Shown piece after piece: positions 1 through 16,075 of a stretch of 64,000 nucleotides of DNA. The position numbers were made by a program, and so were the translations under genes. Under the pieces are notes generated by a model that did not search any database, was not told the DNA's origin, and saw only the letters and a list, made by a program, of their open reading frames with translations. The stretch covers positions 22,746,400 to 22,810,399 of the forward strand of contig NC_134828.1 of NCBI RefSeq assembly GCF_004210375.1, given 5' to 3'. How positions within the stretch are numbered: the stretch's first letter is position 1; the number at the start of each line of letters is the position of its first letter. This DNA comes from Tachypleus tridentatus (taxonomy: Eukaryota; Arthropoda; Merostomata; Xiphosura; Limulidae).

Positions 1-3000
1 TATGTTCATAGTATTTAACAAACAGTTTTATGTAACATTATGTTCATAGTATTTAACAAACAGTTTTATGTAACATTATGTCCATAGTATTTAACAAACA
101 GTTTTATGTAACATTATGTCCATAGTATTTAACAAACAGTTTTATGTAACATTATGTCCATAGTATTTAAACAAACAGTTTTATGTAACATTATGTCCAT
201 AGTATTTAACAAACAGTTTTATGTAACATTATGTTCATAGTATTTAAACAAACAGTTTTATGTAACATTATGTTCATAGTATTTAACAAACAGTTTTATG
301 TAACATTATGTTCATAGTATTTAACAAACAGTTTTATGTAACATTATGTTCATAGTATTTAACAAACAGTTTTATGTAACATTATGTTCATAGTATTTAA
401 CAAACAGTTTTATGTAACATTATGTCCATAGTATTTAAACAAACAGTTTTATGTAACATTATGTCCATAGTATTTAACAAACAGTTTTATGTAACATTAT
501 GTCCATAGTATTTAACAAACAGTTTTATGTAACATTATGTCCATAGTATTTAACAAACAGTTTTATGTAACATTATGTCCATAGTATTTAACAAACAGTT
601 TTATGTAACATTATGTCCATAGTATTTAACAAACAGTTTTATGTAACATTATGTCCATAGTATTTAACAAACAGTTTTATGTAACATTATGTTCATAGTA
701 TTAAACAAACAGTTTTATGTAACATTATGTCCATAGTATTTAACAAACAGTTTTATGTAACATTATGTTCATAGTATTTAACAAACAGTTTTATGTAACA
801 TTATGTTCATAGTATTTAACAAACAGTTTTATGTAACATTATGTTCATAGTATTTAACAAACAGTTTTATGTAACATTATGTCCATAGTATTTAACAAAC
901 AGTTTTTATGTCCATAGTATTTAACAAACAGTTTTATGTAACATTATGTCCATAGTATTTAACAAACAGTTTTATGTAACATTATGTTCATAGTATTTAA
1001 CAAACAGTTTTATGTAACATTATGTTCATAGTATTTAACAAACAGTTTTATGTAACATTATGTCCATAGTATTTAACAAACAGTTTTATGTAACATTATG
1101 TTCATAGTATTAAACAAACAGTTTTATGTAACATTATGTCCATAGTATTTAACAAACAGTTTTATGTAACATTATGTTCATAGTACTAAACAAACAGTTT
1201 TATGTAACATTATGTCCATAGTATTTAACAAACAGTTTTATGTAACATTATGTCCATAGTATTTAACAAACAGTTTTATGTAACATTATGTCCATAGTAT
1301 TTAACAAACAGTTTTATGTAACATTATGTTCATAGTATTTAACAAACAGTTTTATGTAACATTATGTCCATAGTATTTAACAAACAGTTTTATGTAACAT
1401 TATGTTCATAGTATTAAACAAACAGTTTTATGTAACATTATGTTCATAGTATTTAACAAACAGTTTTATGTAACATTATGTCCATAGTATTTAAACAAAC
1501 AGTTTTATGTAACATTATGTCCATAGTATTTAACAAACAGTTTTATGTAACATTATGTCCATAGTATTTAACAAACAGTTTTATGTAACATTATGTCCAT
1601 AGTATTTAACAAACAGTTTTATGTAACATTATGTTCCATAATTTAACAAACAGTAACAGTTTTATGTAACATTATGTCCATAGTATTTAACAAACAGTTT
1701 TATGTAACATTATGTCCATAGTATTTAACAAACAGTTTTATGTAACATTATGTTCATAGTATTTAACAAACAGTTTTATGTAACATTATGTCCATAGTAT
1801 TAAACAAACAGTTTTATGTAACATTATGTTCATAGTATTATAACAAACAGTTTTATGTAACATTATGTTCATAGTATTAAACAAACAGTTTTATGTAACA
1901 TTATGTCCATAGTATTATGTTCAACAAACAGTTTTATGTAACATTATGTCCATAGTATTTAACAAACAGTTTTATGTAACATTATGTTCATAGTATTTAA
2001 CAAACAGTTTTATGTAACATTATGTCCATAGTATTTAACAAACAGTTTTATGTAACATTATGTCCATAGTATTTAACAAACAGTTTTATGTAACATTATG
2101 TCCATAGTATTTAACAAACAGTTTTATGTAACATTATGTCCATAGTATTTAACAAACAGTTTTATGTAACATTATGTCCATAGTATTTAACAAACAGTTT
2201 TATGTAACATTATGTTCATAGTATTTAACAAACAGTTTTATGTAACATTATGTCCATAGTATTTAACAAACAGTTTTATGTAACATTATGTTCATAGTAT
2301 TTAACAAACAGTTTTATGTAACATTATGTCCATAGTATTTAACAAACAGTTTTATGTAACATTATGTTCATAGTATTTAACAAACAGTTTTATGTAACAT
2401 TATGTCCATAGTATTTAACATAGTATTTAACAAACAGTTTTATGTAACATTATGTCCATAGTATTTAACAAACAGTTTTATGTAACATTATGTTCATAGT
2501 ATTTAACAAACAGTTTTATGTAACATTATGTTCATAGTATTTAACAAACAGTTTTATGTAACATTATGTCCATAGTATTTAACAAACAGTTTTATGTAAC
2601 ATTATGTCCATAGTATTTAACATAGTATTATGTTCAACAAACAGTTTTATGTAACATTATGTTCATAGTATTTAACAAACAGTTTTATGTAACATTATGT
2701 CCATAGTATTTAACAAACAGTTTTATGTAACATTATGTCCATAGTATTTAACAAACAGTTTTATGTAACATTATGTTCATAGTACTAAACAAACAGTTTT
2801 ATGTAACATTATGTCCATAGTATTTAACAAACAGTTTTATGTAACATTATGTCCATAGTATTTAACAAACAGTTTTATGTAACATTATGTCCATAGTATT
2901 TAACAAACAGTTTTATGTAACATTATGTTCATAGTATTTAACAAACAGTTTTATGTAACATTATGTTCATAGTATTTAACAAACAGTTTTATGTAACATT

Positions 3001-6000
3001 ATGTTCATAGTATTTAACAAACAGTTTTATTTAACATTACGTTCTTAGTATTAAACAAACAAACAGTTTTATGTAACATTATGTCCATAGTATTTAACAA
3101 ACAGTTTTATGTAACATTATGTCCATAGTATTTAACAAACAGTTTTATGTAACATTATGTCCATAGTATTTAACAAACAGTTTTATGTAACATTATGTCC
3201 ATAGTATTTAACAAACAGTTTTATGTAACATTATGTTCATAGTATTAAACAAACAGTTTTATGTAACATTATGTCCATAGTATTTAACAAACAGTTTTAT
3301 GTAACATTATGTTCATAGTATTTAACAAACAGTTTTATGTAACATTATGTTCATAGTATTAAACAAACAGTTTTATGTAACATTATGTCCATAGTACTAA
3401 ACAAACAGTTTTATGTAACATTATGTCCATAGTATTTAACAAACAGTTTTATGTAACATTATGTCCATAGTATTTAACAAACAGTTTTATGTAACATTAT
3501 GTCCATAGTATTTAACAAACAGTTTTATGTAACATTATGTCCATAGTATTTAACAAACAGTTTTATGTAACATTATGTCCATAGTATTTAACAAACAGTT
3601 TTATGTAACATTATGTCCATAGTATTTAACAAACAGTTTTATGTAACATTATGTTCATAGTATTTAACAAACAGTTTTATGTAACATTATGTCCATAGTA
3701 TTATAACAAACAGTTTTATGTAACATTATGTCCATAGTATTTAACAAACAGTTTTATGTAACATTATGTCCATAGTATTTAACAAACAGTTTTATGTAAC
3801 ATTATGTTCATAGTATTATAGTATTTAAGTACAAACAGTTTTATGTAACATTATGTCCATAGTATTTAACAAACAGTTTTATGTAACATTATGTCCATAG
3901 TATTTAACAAACAGTTTTATGTAACATTATGTTCATAGTATTTAACAAACAGTTTTATGTAACATTATGTTCATAGTATTAAACAAACAGTTTTATGTAA
4001 CATTATGTTCAACAAACAGTTTTATGTAACATTATGTTCATAGTATTAAACAAACAGTTTTATGTAACATTATGTCCATAGTATTTAACAAACAGTTTTA
4101 TGTAACATTATGTTCATAGTATTAAACAAACAGTTTTATGTAACATTATGTCCATAGTATTTAACAAACAGTTTTATGTAACATTATGTTCATAGTATTA
4201 AACAAACAGTTTTATGTAACATTATGTCCATAGTATTTAACAAACAGTTTTATGTAACATTATGTTCATAGTATTAAACAAACAGTTTTATGTAACATTA
4301 TGTCCATAGTATTTAACAAACAGTTTTATGTAACATTATGTCCATAGTATTTAACAAACAGTTTTATGTAACATTATGTCCATAGTATTTAACAAACAGT
4401 TTTATGTAACATTATGTCCATAGTATTTAACAAACAGTTTTATGTAACATTATGTTCATAGTATTTAACAAACAGTTTTATGTAACATTATGTCCATAGT
4501 ATTTAACAAACAGTTTTATGTAACATTATGTCCATAGTATTTAACAAACAGTTTTATGTAACATTATGTTCATAGTATTTAACAAACAGTTTTATGTAAC
4601 ATTATGTCCATAGTATTTAACAAACAGTTTTATGTAACATTATGTCCATAGTATTTAACAAACAGTTTTATGTAACATTATGTCCATAGTATTTAACAAA
4701 CAGTTTTATGTAACATTATGTCCATAGTATTTAACAAACAGTTTTATGTAACATTATGTCCATAGTATTTAACAAACAGTTTTATGTAACATTATGTCCA
4801 TAGTATTTAACAAACAGTTTTATGTAACATTATGTTCATAGTATTTAACATAGTATTATTTAACAAACAGTTTTATGTAACATTATGTTCATAGTATTTA
4901 ACAAACAGTTTTATGTAACATTATGTCCATAGTATTTAACAAACAGTTTTATGTAACATTATGTCCATAGTATTTAACAAACAGTTTTATGTAACATTAT
5001 GTCCATAGTATTTAACAAACAGTTTTATGTAACATTATGTCCATAGTATTTAACAAACAGTTTTATGTAACATTATGTCCATAGTATTTAACAAACAGTT
5101 TTATGTAACATTATGTCCATAGTATTTAACAAACAGTTTTATGTAACATTATGTCCATAGTACTAAACAAACAGTTTTATGTAACATTATGTCCATAGTA
5201 TTTAACAAACAGTTTTATGTAACATTATGTCCATAGTATTTAACAAACAGTTTTATGTAACATTATGTTCATAGTATTTAACAAACAGTTTTATGTAACA
5301 TTATGTCCATAGTATTTAACAAACAGTTTTATGTAACATTATGTCCATAGTATTTAACAAACAGTTTTATGTAACATTATGTCCATAGTATTTAACAAAC
5401 AGTTTTATGTAACATTATGTCCATAGTATTTAACAAACAAACAGTTTTATGTAACATTATGTCCATAGTATTTAACAAACAGTTTTATGTAACATTATGT
5501 CCATAGTATTTAACAAACAGTTTTATGTAACATTATGTCCATAGTATTTAACAAACAGTTTTATGTAACATTATGTTCATAGTACTAAACAAACAGTTTT
5601 ATGTAACATTATGTCCATAGTATTTAACAAACAGTTTTATGTAACATTATGTCCATAGTATTTAACAAACAGTTTTATGTAACATTATGTTCATAGTATT
5701 TAACAAACAGTTTTATGTAACATTATGTCCATAGTATTTAACAAACAGTTTTATGTAACATTATGTCCATAGTATTTAACAAACAGTTTTATGTAACATT
5801 ATGTTCATAGTATTTAACAAACAGTTTTATGTAACATTATGTTCATAGTATTTAACAAACAGTTTTATGTAACATTATGTTCATAGTATTTAACAAACAG
5901 TTTTATGTAACATTATGTCCATAGTATTTAACAAACAGTTTTATGTAACATTATGTCCATAGTATTTAAACAAACAGTTTTATGTAACATTATGTCCATA

Positions 6001-9000
6001 GTATTTAACAAACAGTTTTATGTAACATTATGTTCATAGTATTTAACATAGTATTATAACAAACAGTTTTATGTAACATTATGTCCATAGTATTTAACAA
6101 ACAGTTTTATGTAACATTATGTTCATAGTATTTAACAAACAGTTTTATGTAACATTATGTCCATAGTATTTAACAAACAGTTTTATGTAACATTATGTCC
6201 ATAGTATTTAACAAACAGTTTTAACAAACAGTTTTATGTAACATTATGTCCATAGTATTTAACAAACAGTTTTATGTAACATTATGTTCATAGTACTAAA
6301 CAAACAGTTTTATGTAACATTATGTCCATAGTATTTAACAAACAGTTTTATGTAACATTATGTCCATAGTATTTAACAAACAGTTTTATGTAACATTATG
6401 TCCATAGTATTTAACAAACAGTTTTATGTAACATTATGTCCATAGTATTTAACAAACAGTTTTATGTAACATTATGTTCATAGTATTTTTAAACAAACAA
6501 ACAGTTTTATGTAACATTATGTCCATAGTATTTAACAAACAGTTTTATGTAACATTATGTTCCATAGTATTTAACAAACAGTTTTATGTAACATTATGTC
6601 CATAGTATTTAACAAACAGTTTTATGTAACATTATGTCCATAGTATTTAACAAACAGTTTTATGTAACATTATGTCCATAGTATTTAACAAACAGTTTTA
6701 TGTAACATTATGTTCATAGTATTTAACAAACAGTTTTATGTAACATTATGTTCATAGTATTTAACAAACAGTTTTATGTAACATTATGTATAGTATTTAA
6801 CAAACAGTTTTATGTAACATTATGTCCATAGTATTTAACAAACAGTTTTATGTAACATTATGTCCATAGTATTTAACAAACAGTTTTATGTAACATTATG
6901 TCCATAGTACTAAACAAACAGTTTTATGTAACATTATGTCCATAGTATTTAACAAACAGTTTTATGTAACATTATGTTCATAGTATTTAAACATAGTATT
7001 TAACAAACAGTTTTATGTAACATTATGTCCATAGTATTTAACAAACAGTTTTATGTAACATTATGTCCATAGTATTTAACAAACAGTTTTATGTAACATT
7101 ATGTCCATAGTATTTAACAAACAGTTTTATGTAACATTATGTCCATAGTATTTAACAAACAGTTTTATGTAACATTATGTTCATAGTATTTAACAAACAG
7201 TTTTATGTAACATTATGTTCATAGTATTTAACAAACAGTTTTATGTAACATTATGTTCATAGTATTTAACAAACAGTTTTATGTAACATTATGTCCATAG
7301 TATTTAACAAACAGTTTTATGTAACATTATGTCCATAGTATTTAACAAACAGTTTTATGTAACATTATGTCCATAGTATTTAACAAACAGTTTTATGTAA
7401 CATTATGTTCATAGTATTTAACAAACAGTTTTATGTAACATTATGTCCATAGTATTTAACAAACAGTTTTATGTAACATTATGTCCATAGTATTTAAACA
7501 AACAGTTTTATGTAACATTATGTCCATAGTATTTAACAAACAGTTTTATGTAACATTATGTCCATAGTATTTAACAAACAGTTTTATGTAACATTATGTC
7601 CATAGTATTTAACAAACAGTTTTATGTAACATTATGTTCATAGTATTAAACAAACAGTTTTATGTAACATTATGTCCATAGTATTTAACAAACAGTTTTA
7701 TGTAACATTATGTCCATAGTATTTAACAAACAGTTTTATGTAACATTATGTTCATAGTATTTAACAAACAGTTTTATGTAACATTATGTCCATAGTATTT
7801 AACAAACAGTTTTATGTAACATTATGTCCATAGTACTAAACAAACAGTTTTATGTAACATTATGTCCATAGTATTTAACAAACAGTTTTATGTAACATTA
7901 TGTCCATAGTACTAAACAAACAGTTTTATGTAACATTATGTCCATAGTATTTAACAAACAGTTTTATGTAACATTATGTCCATAGTATTTAACAAACAGT
8001 TTTATGTAACATTATGTCCATAGTATTTAACAAACAGTTTTATGTAACATTATGTCCATAGTATTTAACAAACAGTTTTATGTAACATTATGTAACATTA
8101 TGTTCCATAGTATTTAACAAACAGTTTTATGTAACATTATGTTCATAGTATTTAACAAACAGTTTTATGTAACATTATGTTCATAGTATTTAACAAACAG
8201 TTTTATGTAACATTATGTCCATAGTATTTAACAAACAGTTTTATGTAACATTATGTTCATAGTATTTAACAAACAGTTTTATGTAACATTATGTCCATAG
8301 TATTTAACAAACAGTTTTATGTAACATTATGTCCATAGTATTTAACAAACAGTTTTATGTAACATTATGTCCATAGTATTTAACAAACAGTTTTATGTAA
8401 CATTATGTTCATAGTATTATGTTCATAGTATTAAACAAACAGTTAACAAACAGTTTTATGTAACATTATGTCCATAGTATTTAACAAACAGTTTTATGTA
8501 ACATTATGTCCATAGTATTTAACAAACAGTTTTATGTAACATTATGTTCATAGTATTTAACAAACAGTTTTATGTAACATTATGTTCATAGTATTTAACA
8601 AACAGTTTTATGTAACATTATGTTCATAGTATTTAACAAACAGTTTTATGTAACATTATGTTCATAGTATTTAACAAACAGTTTTATGTAACATTATGTC
8701 CATAGTATTTAACAAACAGTTTTATGTAACATTATGTCCATAGTATTTAACAAACAGTTTTATGTAACATTATGTTCCATAGTATTAAACAAACAGTTTT
8801 ATGTAACATTATGTCCATAGTATTTAACAAACAGTTTTATGTAACATTATGTCCATAGTATTTAACAAACAGTTTTATGTAACATTATGTCCATAGTATT
8901 TAACAAACAGTTTTATGTAACATTATGTTCATAGTATTTAACAAACAGTTTTATGTAACATTATGTTCATAGTATTTAACAAACAGTTTTATGTAACATT

Positions 9001-12000
9001 ATGTCCATAGTATTTAACAAACAGTTTTATGTAACATTATGTCCATAGTATTTAACAAACAGTTTTATGTAACATTATGTTCATAGTATTTAACAAACAG
9101 TTTTATGTAACATTATGTTCATAGTATTTAACAAACAGTTTTATGTAACATTATGTCCATAGTATTTAACAAACAGTTTTATGTAACATTATGTCCATAG
9201 TATTTAACAAACAGTTTTATGTAACATTATGTCCATAGTATTTAACAAACAGTTTTATGTAACATTATGTCCATAGTATTTAACAAACAGTTTTATGTAA
9301 CATTATGTTCATAGTATTTAACAAACAGTTTTATGTAACATTATGTCAAACAGTTTTATGTAACATAGTATTTAACAAACAGTTTTATGTAACATTATGT
9401 TCATAGTATTTAACAAACAGTTTTATGTAACATTATGTCCATAGTATTTAACAAACAGTTTTATGTAACATTATGTTCATAGTATTAAACAAACAGTTTT
9501 ATGTAACATTATGTCCATAGTATTTAACAAACAGTTTTATGTAACATTATGTTCATAGTATTTAACAAACAGTTTTATGTAACATTATGTCCATAGTATT
9601 TAACAAACAGTTTTATGTAACATTATGTCCATAGTATTTAACAAACAGTTTTATGTAACATTATGTCCATAGTATTTAACAAACAGTTTTATGTAACATT
9701 ATGTTCATAGTATTTAACAAACAGTTTTATGTAACATTATGTTCATAGTATTTAACAAACAGTTTTATGTAACATTATGTCCATAGTATTTAACAAACAG
9801 TTTTATGTAACATTATGTTCATAGTATTTAACAAACAGTTTTATGTAACATTATGTCCATAGTATTTAACAAACAGTTTTATGTAACATTATGTCCATAG
9901 TACTAAACAAACAGTTTTATGTAACATTATGTCCATAGTATTTAACAAACAGTTTTATGTAACATTATGTTCATAGTATTTAACAAACAGTTTTATGTAA
10001 CATTATGTCCATAGTATTTAACAAACAGTTTTATGTAACATTATGTCCATAGTATTATAACAAACAGTTTTATGTAACATTATGTTCATAGTATTTAACA
10101 AACAGTTTTATGTAACATTATGTTCATAGTATTTAACAAACAGTTTTATGTAACATTATGTCCATAGTATTTAACAAACAGTTTTATGTAACATTATGTT
10201 CATAGTATTAAACAAACAGTTTTATGTAACATTATGTCCATAGTATTTAACAAACAGTTTTATGTAACATTATGTATTAAACATAGTATTATGTCCAACA
10301 AACAGTTTTATGTAACATTATGTTCATAGTATTTAACAAACAGTTTTATGTAACATTATGTTCATAGTATTTAACAAACAGTTTTATGTAACATTATGTC
10401 CATAGTATTTAACAAACAGTTTTATGTAACATTATGTTCATAGTATTTAACAAACAGTTTTATGTAACATTATGTCCATAGTATTTAACAAACAGTTTTA
10501 TGTAACATTATGTTCATAGTATTTAACAAACAGTTTTATGTAACATTATGTCCATAGTATTTAACAAACAGTTTTATGTAACATTATGTCCATAGTACTA
10601 AACAAACAGTTTTATGTAACATTATGTCCATAGTATTTAACAAACAGTTTTATGTAACATTATGTCCATAGTATTTAACAAACAGTTTTATCTAACATTA
10701 TGTCCATAGTATTTAACAAACAGTTTTATGTAACATTATGTCCATAGTATTTAACAAACAGTTTTATGTAACATTATGTCCATAGTATTTAACAAACAGT
10801 TTTATGTAACATTATGTCCATAGTATTTAACAAACAGTTTTATGTAACATTATGTTAGTATTTAACAAACAGTTTTATGTAACATTATGTCCATAGTATT
10901 TAACAAACAGTTTTATGTAACATTATGTTCATAGTATTTAACAAACAGTTTTATGTAACATTATGTCCATAGTATTTAACAAACAGTTTTATGTAACATT
11001 ATGTCCATAGTATTTAACAAACAGTTTTATGTAACATTATGTCCATAGTATTTAACAAACAGTTTTATGTAACATTATGTCCATAGTATTTAACAAACAG
11101 TTTTATGTAACATTATGTCCATAGTATTTAACAAACAGTTTTATGTAACATTATGTCCATAGTATTTAACAAACAGTTTTATGTAACATTATGTTCATAG
11201 TATTTAACAAACAGTTTTATGTAACATTATGTCCATAGTATTTAACAAACAGTTTTATGTAACATTATGTCCATAGTATTTAACAAACAGTTTTATGTAA
11301 CATTATGTCCATAGTATTTAACAAACAGTTTTATGTAACATTATGTCCATAGTATTTAACAAACAGTTTTATGTAACATTATGTTCATAGTATTTAACAA
11401 ACAGTTTTATGTAACATTATGTTCATAGTATTTAACAAACAGTTTTATGTAACATTATGTCCATAGTATTTAACAAACAGTTTTATGTAACATTATGTTC
11501 ATAGTATTTAACAAACAGTTTTATGTAACATTATGTCCATAGTATTTAACAAACAGTTTTATGTAACATTATGTTCATAGTATTTAACAAACAGTTTTAT
11601 GTAACATTATGTCCATAGTATTTAACAAACAGTTTTATGTAACATTATGTCCATAGTATTTAACAAACAGTTTTATGTAACATTATGTCATAGTATTTAA
11701 CATAGTATTATAACAAACAGTTTTATGTAACATTATGTCCATAGTATTTAACAAACAGTTTTATGTAACATTATGTTCATAGTATTTAACAAACAGTTTT
11801 ATGTAACATTATGTCCATAGTATTTAACAAACAGTTTTATGTAACATTATGTCCATAGTATTTAACAAACAGTTTTATGTAACATTATGTTCATAGTATT
11901 TAACAAACAGTTTTATGTAACATTATGTAACATTATGTTCATAGTATTTAACAAACAGTTTTATGTAACATTATGTTCATAGTATTTAACAAACAGTTTT

Positions 12001-15000
12001 ATGTAACATTATGTCCATAGTATTTAACAAACAGTTTTATGTAACATTATGTCATAGTATTAAACATAGTATTATGTCCAACAAACAGTTTTATGTAACA
12101 TTATGTCCATAGTATTAAACAAACAGTTTTATGTAACATTATGTCATAGTATTTAACAAACAGTTTTAGTAACATTATGTCCATACAAACAGTTTTATGT
12201 AACATTATGTCCATAGTATTTAACAAACAGTTTTATGTAACATTATGTTCATAGTATTTAACAAACAGTTTTATGTAACATTATGTCCATAGTATTTAAC
12301 AAACAGTTTTATGTAACATTATGTTCATAGTATTTAACAAACAGTTTTATGTAACATTATGTCCATAGTATTTAACAAACAGTTTTATGTAACATTATGT
12401 TCATAGTATTTAACAAACAGTTTTATGTAACATTATGTCCATAGTATTTAACAAACAGTTTTATGTAACATTATGTTCATAGTATTTAACAAACAGTTTT
12501 ATGTAACATTATGTCCATAGTATTTAACAAACAGTTTTATGTAACATTATGTAACAAACAGTTTTATGTAACATTATGTCCATAGTATTAAACAAACAGT
12601 TTTATGTAACATTATGTCCATAGTATTTAACAAACAGTTTTATGTAACATTATGTTCCATAGTATTTAACAAACAGTTTTATGTAACATTATGTCCATAG
12701 TATTTAACAAACAGTTTTATGTAACATTATGTTCATAGTATTTAACAAACAGTTTTATGTAACATTATGTCCATAGTATTTAACAAACAGTTTTATGTAA
12801 CATTATGTCCATAGTATTAAACAAACAGTTTTATGTAACATTATGTCCATAGTATTTAACAAACAGTTTTATGTAACATTATGTTCATAGTACTAAACAA
12901 ACAGTTTTATGTAACATTATGTCCATAGTATTTAACAAACAGTTTTATGTAACATTATGTCCATAGTATTTAACAAACAGTTTTATGTAACATTATGTCC
13001 ATAGTATTAAACAAACAGTTTTATGTAACATTATGTCCATAGTATTTAACAAACAGTTTTATGTAACATTATGTCCATATAGTATTTTAAACAAACAGTT
13101 TTATGTAACATTATGTTCATAGTATTTAACAAACAGTTTTATGTAACATTATGTCCATAGTATTTAACAAACAGTTTTATGTAACATTATGTTCATAGTA
13201 TTTAACAAACAGTTTTATGTAACATTATGTTCATAGTATTTAACAAACAGTTTTATGTAACATTATGTCCATAGTATTTAACAAACAGTTTTATGTAACA
13301 TTATGTTCCATAGTATTATAACAAACAGTTTTATGTAACATTATGTCCATAGTATTTAACAAACAGTTTTATGTAACATTATGTCCATAGTATTTAACAA
13401 ACAGTTTTATGTAACATTATGTCCATAGTATTTAACAAACAGTTTTATGTAACATTATGTCCATAGTATTTAACAAACAGTTTTATGTAACATTATGTCC
13501 ATAGTATTTAACAAACAGTTTTATGTAACATTATGTTCATAGTATTTAACAAACAGTTTTATGTAACATTATGTCCATAGTATTTAACAAACAGTTTTAT
13601 GTAACATTATGTTCATAGTATTAAACAAACAGTTTTAAACAAACAGTTTTATGTAACATTATGTTCATAGTATTTAACAAACAGTTTTATGTAACATTAT
13701 GTTCATAGTATTTAACAAACAGTTTTATGTAACATTATGTCCATAGTATTTAACAAACAGTTTTATGTAACATTATGTTCATAGTATTAAACAAACAGTT
13801 TTATGTAACATTATGTCCATAGTATTTAACAAACAGTTTTATGTAACATTATGTCCATAGTATTTAACAAACAGTTTTATGTAACATTATGTTCATAGTA
13901 TTATGTCCAACAAACAGTTTTATGTAACATTATGTCCATAGTATTTAACAAACAGTTTTATGTAACATTATGTTCCATAGTATTTAACAAACAGTTTTAT
14001 GTAACATTATGTTCATAGTATTTAACAAACAGTTTTATGTAACATTATGTCCATAGTATTTAACAAACAGTTTTATGTAACATTATGTCCATAGTATTTA
14101 ACAAACAGTTTTATGTAACATTATGTTCATAGTATTTAACAAACAGTTTTATGTAACATTATGTTCATAGTATTAAACAAACAGTTTTATGTAACATTAT
14201 GTTCATAGTATTTAACAAACAGTTTTATGTAACATTATGTTCATAGTATTAAACAAACAGTTTTATGTAACATTATGTCCATAGTATTTAACAAACAGTT
14301 TTATGTAACATTATGTTCATAGTACTAAACAAACAGTTTTATGTAACATTATGTCCATAGTATTTAACAAACAGTTTTATGTAACATTATGTCCATAGTA
14401 CTAAACAAACAGTTTTATGTAACATTATGTCCATAGTATTTAACAAACAGTTTTATGTAACATTATGTCCATAGTATTTAACAAACAGTTTTATGTAACA
14501 TTATGTCCATAGTATTTAACAAACAGTTTTATGTAACATTATGTTCATAGTATTTAACAAACAGTTTTATGTAACATTATGTTCATAGTATTAAACAAAC
14601 AGTTTTATGTAACATTATGTCCATAGTATTTAACAAACAGTTTTATGTAACATTATGTTCATAGTACTAAACAAACAGTTTTATGTAACATTATGTCCAT
14701 AGTATTTAACAAACAGTTTTATGTAACATTATGTCCATAGTACTAAACAAACAGTTTTATGTAACATTATGTCCATAGTATTTAACAAACAGTTTTATGT
14801 AACATTATGTTCATAGTACTAAACAAACAGTTTTATGTAACATTATGTCCATAGTATTTAACAAACAGTTTTATGTAACATTATGTCCATAGTACTAAAC
14901 AAACAGTTTTATGTAACATTATGTCCATAGTATTTAACAAACAGTTTTATGTAACATTATGTCCATAGTATTTAACAAACAGTTTTATGTAACATTATGT

Positions 15001-16075
15001 CCATAGTATTTAACAAACAGTTTTATGTAACATTATGTTCATAGTATTAAACAAACAGTTTTATGTAACATTATGTTCATAGTATTTAACAAACAGTTTT
15101 ATGTAACATTATGTCCATAGTATTTAACAAACAGTTTTATGTAACATTATGTTCATAGTATTTAACAAACAGTTTTATGTAACATTATGTTCATAGTATT
15201 TAACAAACAGTTTTATGTAACATTATGTCCATAGTATTTAACAAACAGTTTTATGTAACATTATGTCCATAGTATTTAACAAACAGTTTTATGTAACATT
15301 ATGTTCATAGTACTAAACAAACAGTTTTATGTAACATTATGTCCATAGTATTTAACAAACAGTTTTATGTAACATTATGTCCATAGTATTTAACAAACAG
15401 TTTTATGTAACATTATGTCCATAGTATTTAACAAACAGTTTTATGTAACATTATGTTCATAGTATTTAACAAACAGTTTTATGTAACATTATGTTCATAG
15501 TATTAAACATATGTATTATAACAAACAGTTTTATGTAACATTATGTCCATAGTATTTAACAAACAGTTTTATGTAACATTATGTTCATAGTATTTAACAA
15601 ACAGTTTTATGTAACATTATGTTCATAGTATTAAACAAACAGTTTTATGTAACATTATGTCCATAGTATTTAACAAACAGTTTTATGTAACATTATGTCC
15701 ATAGTATTTAACAAACAGTTTTATGTAACATTATGTTCATAGTACTAAACAAACAGTTTTATGTAACATTATGTCCATAGTATTTAACAAACAGTTTTAT
15801 GTAACATTATGTTCATAGTATTAAACAAACAGTTTTATGTAACATTATGTTCATAGTACTAAACAAACAGTTTTATGTAACATTATGTCCATAGTACTAA
15901 ACAAACAGTTTTATGTAACATTCATGTCCATAGTATTTAACAAACACTTTTATAACATTATGTCCTTAGTATTTAACAAATATTATTATAACATTCAGTC
16001 TTTAGTATTTAATAAACACTGTTACAGCACACAGTCCCTAACATTTAACAAACACTGTTATAACATTAAAACCAG
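1..16075. repeat. 38-bp satellite array (about 420 copies, left edge not reached)
   Basis: A 38-bp unit repeats head to tail from base 1. Each unit reads roughly tatgtYcatagtatttaac followed by aaacagttttatgtaacat. Three variable sites dominate: T or C at unit position 6, tttaac versus attaaac, and the rarer actaaac. Most copies are near identical, which suggests recent homogenisation. Irregular fused or deleted monomers occur at about 900, 1640, 1912, 2415, 2625, 3820, 4005, 4850, 6045, 6225, 8090, 8420, 9345, 10270, 11690, 12055, 12170, 12550 and 13640. The last four copies (from about 15925) are strongly diverged, as expected at an array edge. No gene or other element interrupts it. The array starts before the window. 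Confidence 0.98.

Noticed and set aside
1..16075. CRISPR-like regular repeats
   Set aside because: The units are contiguous with no unique spacers, the genome is eukaryotic in character, and no cas genes are present.
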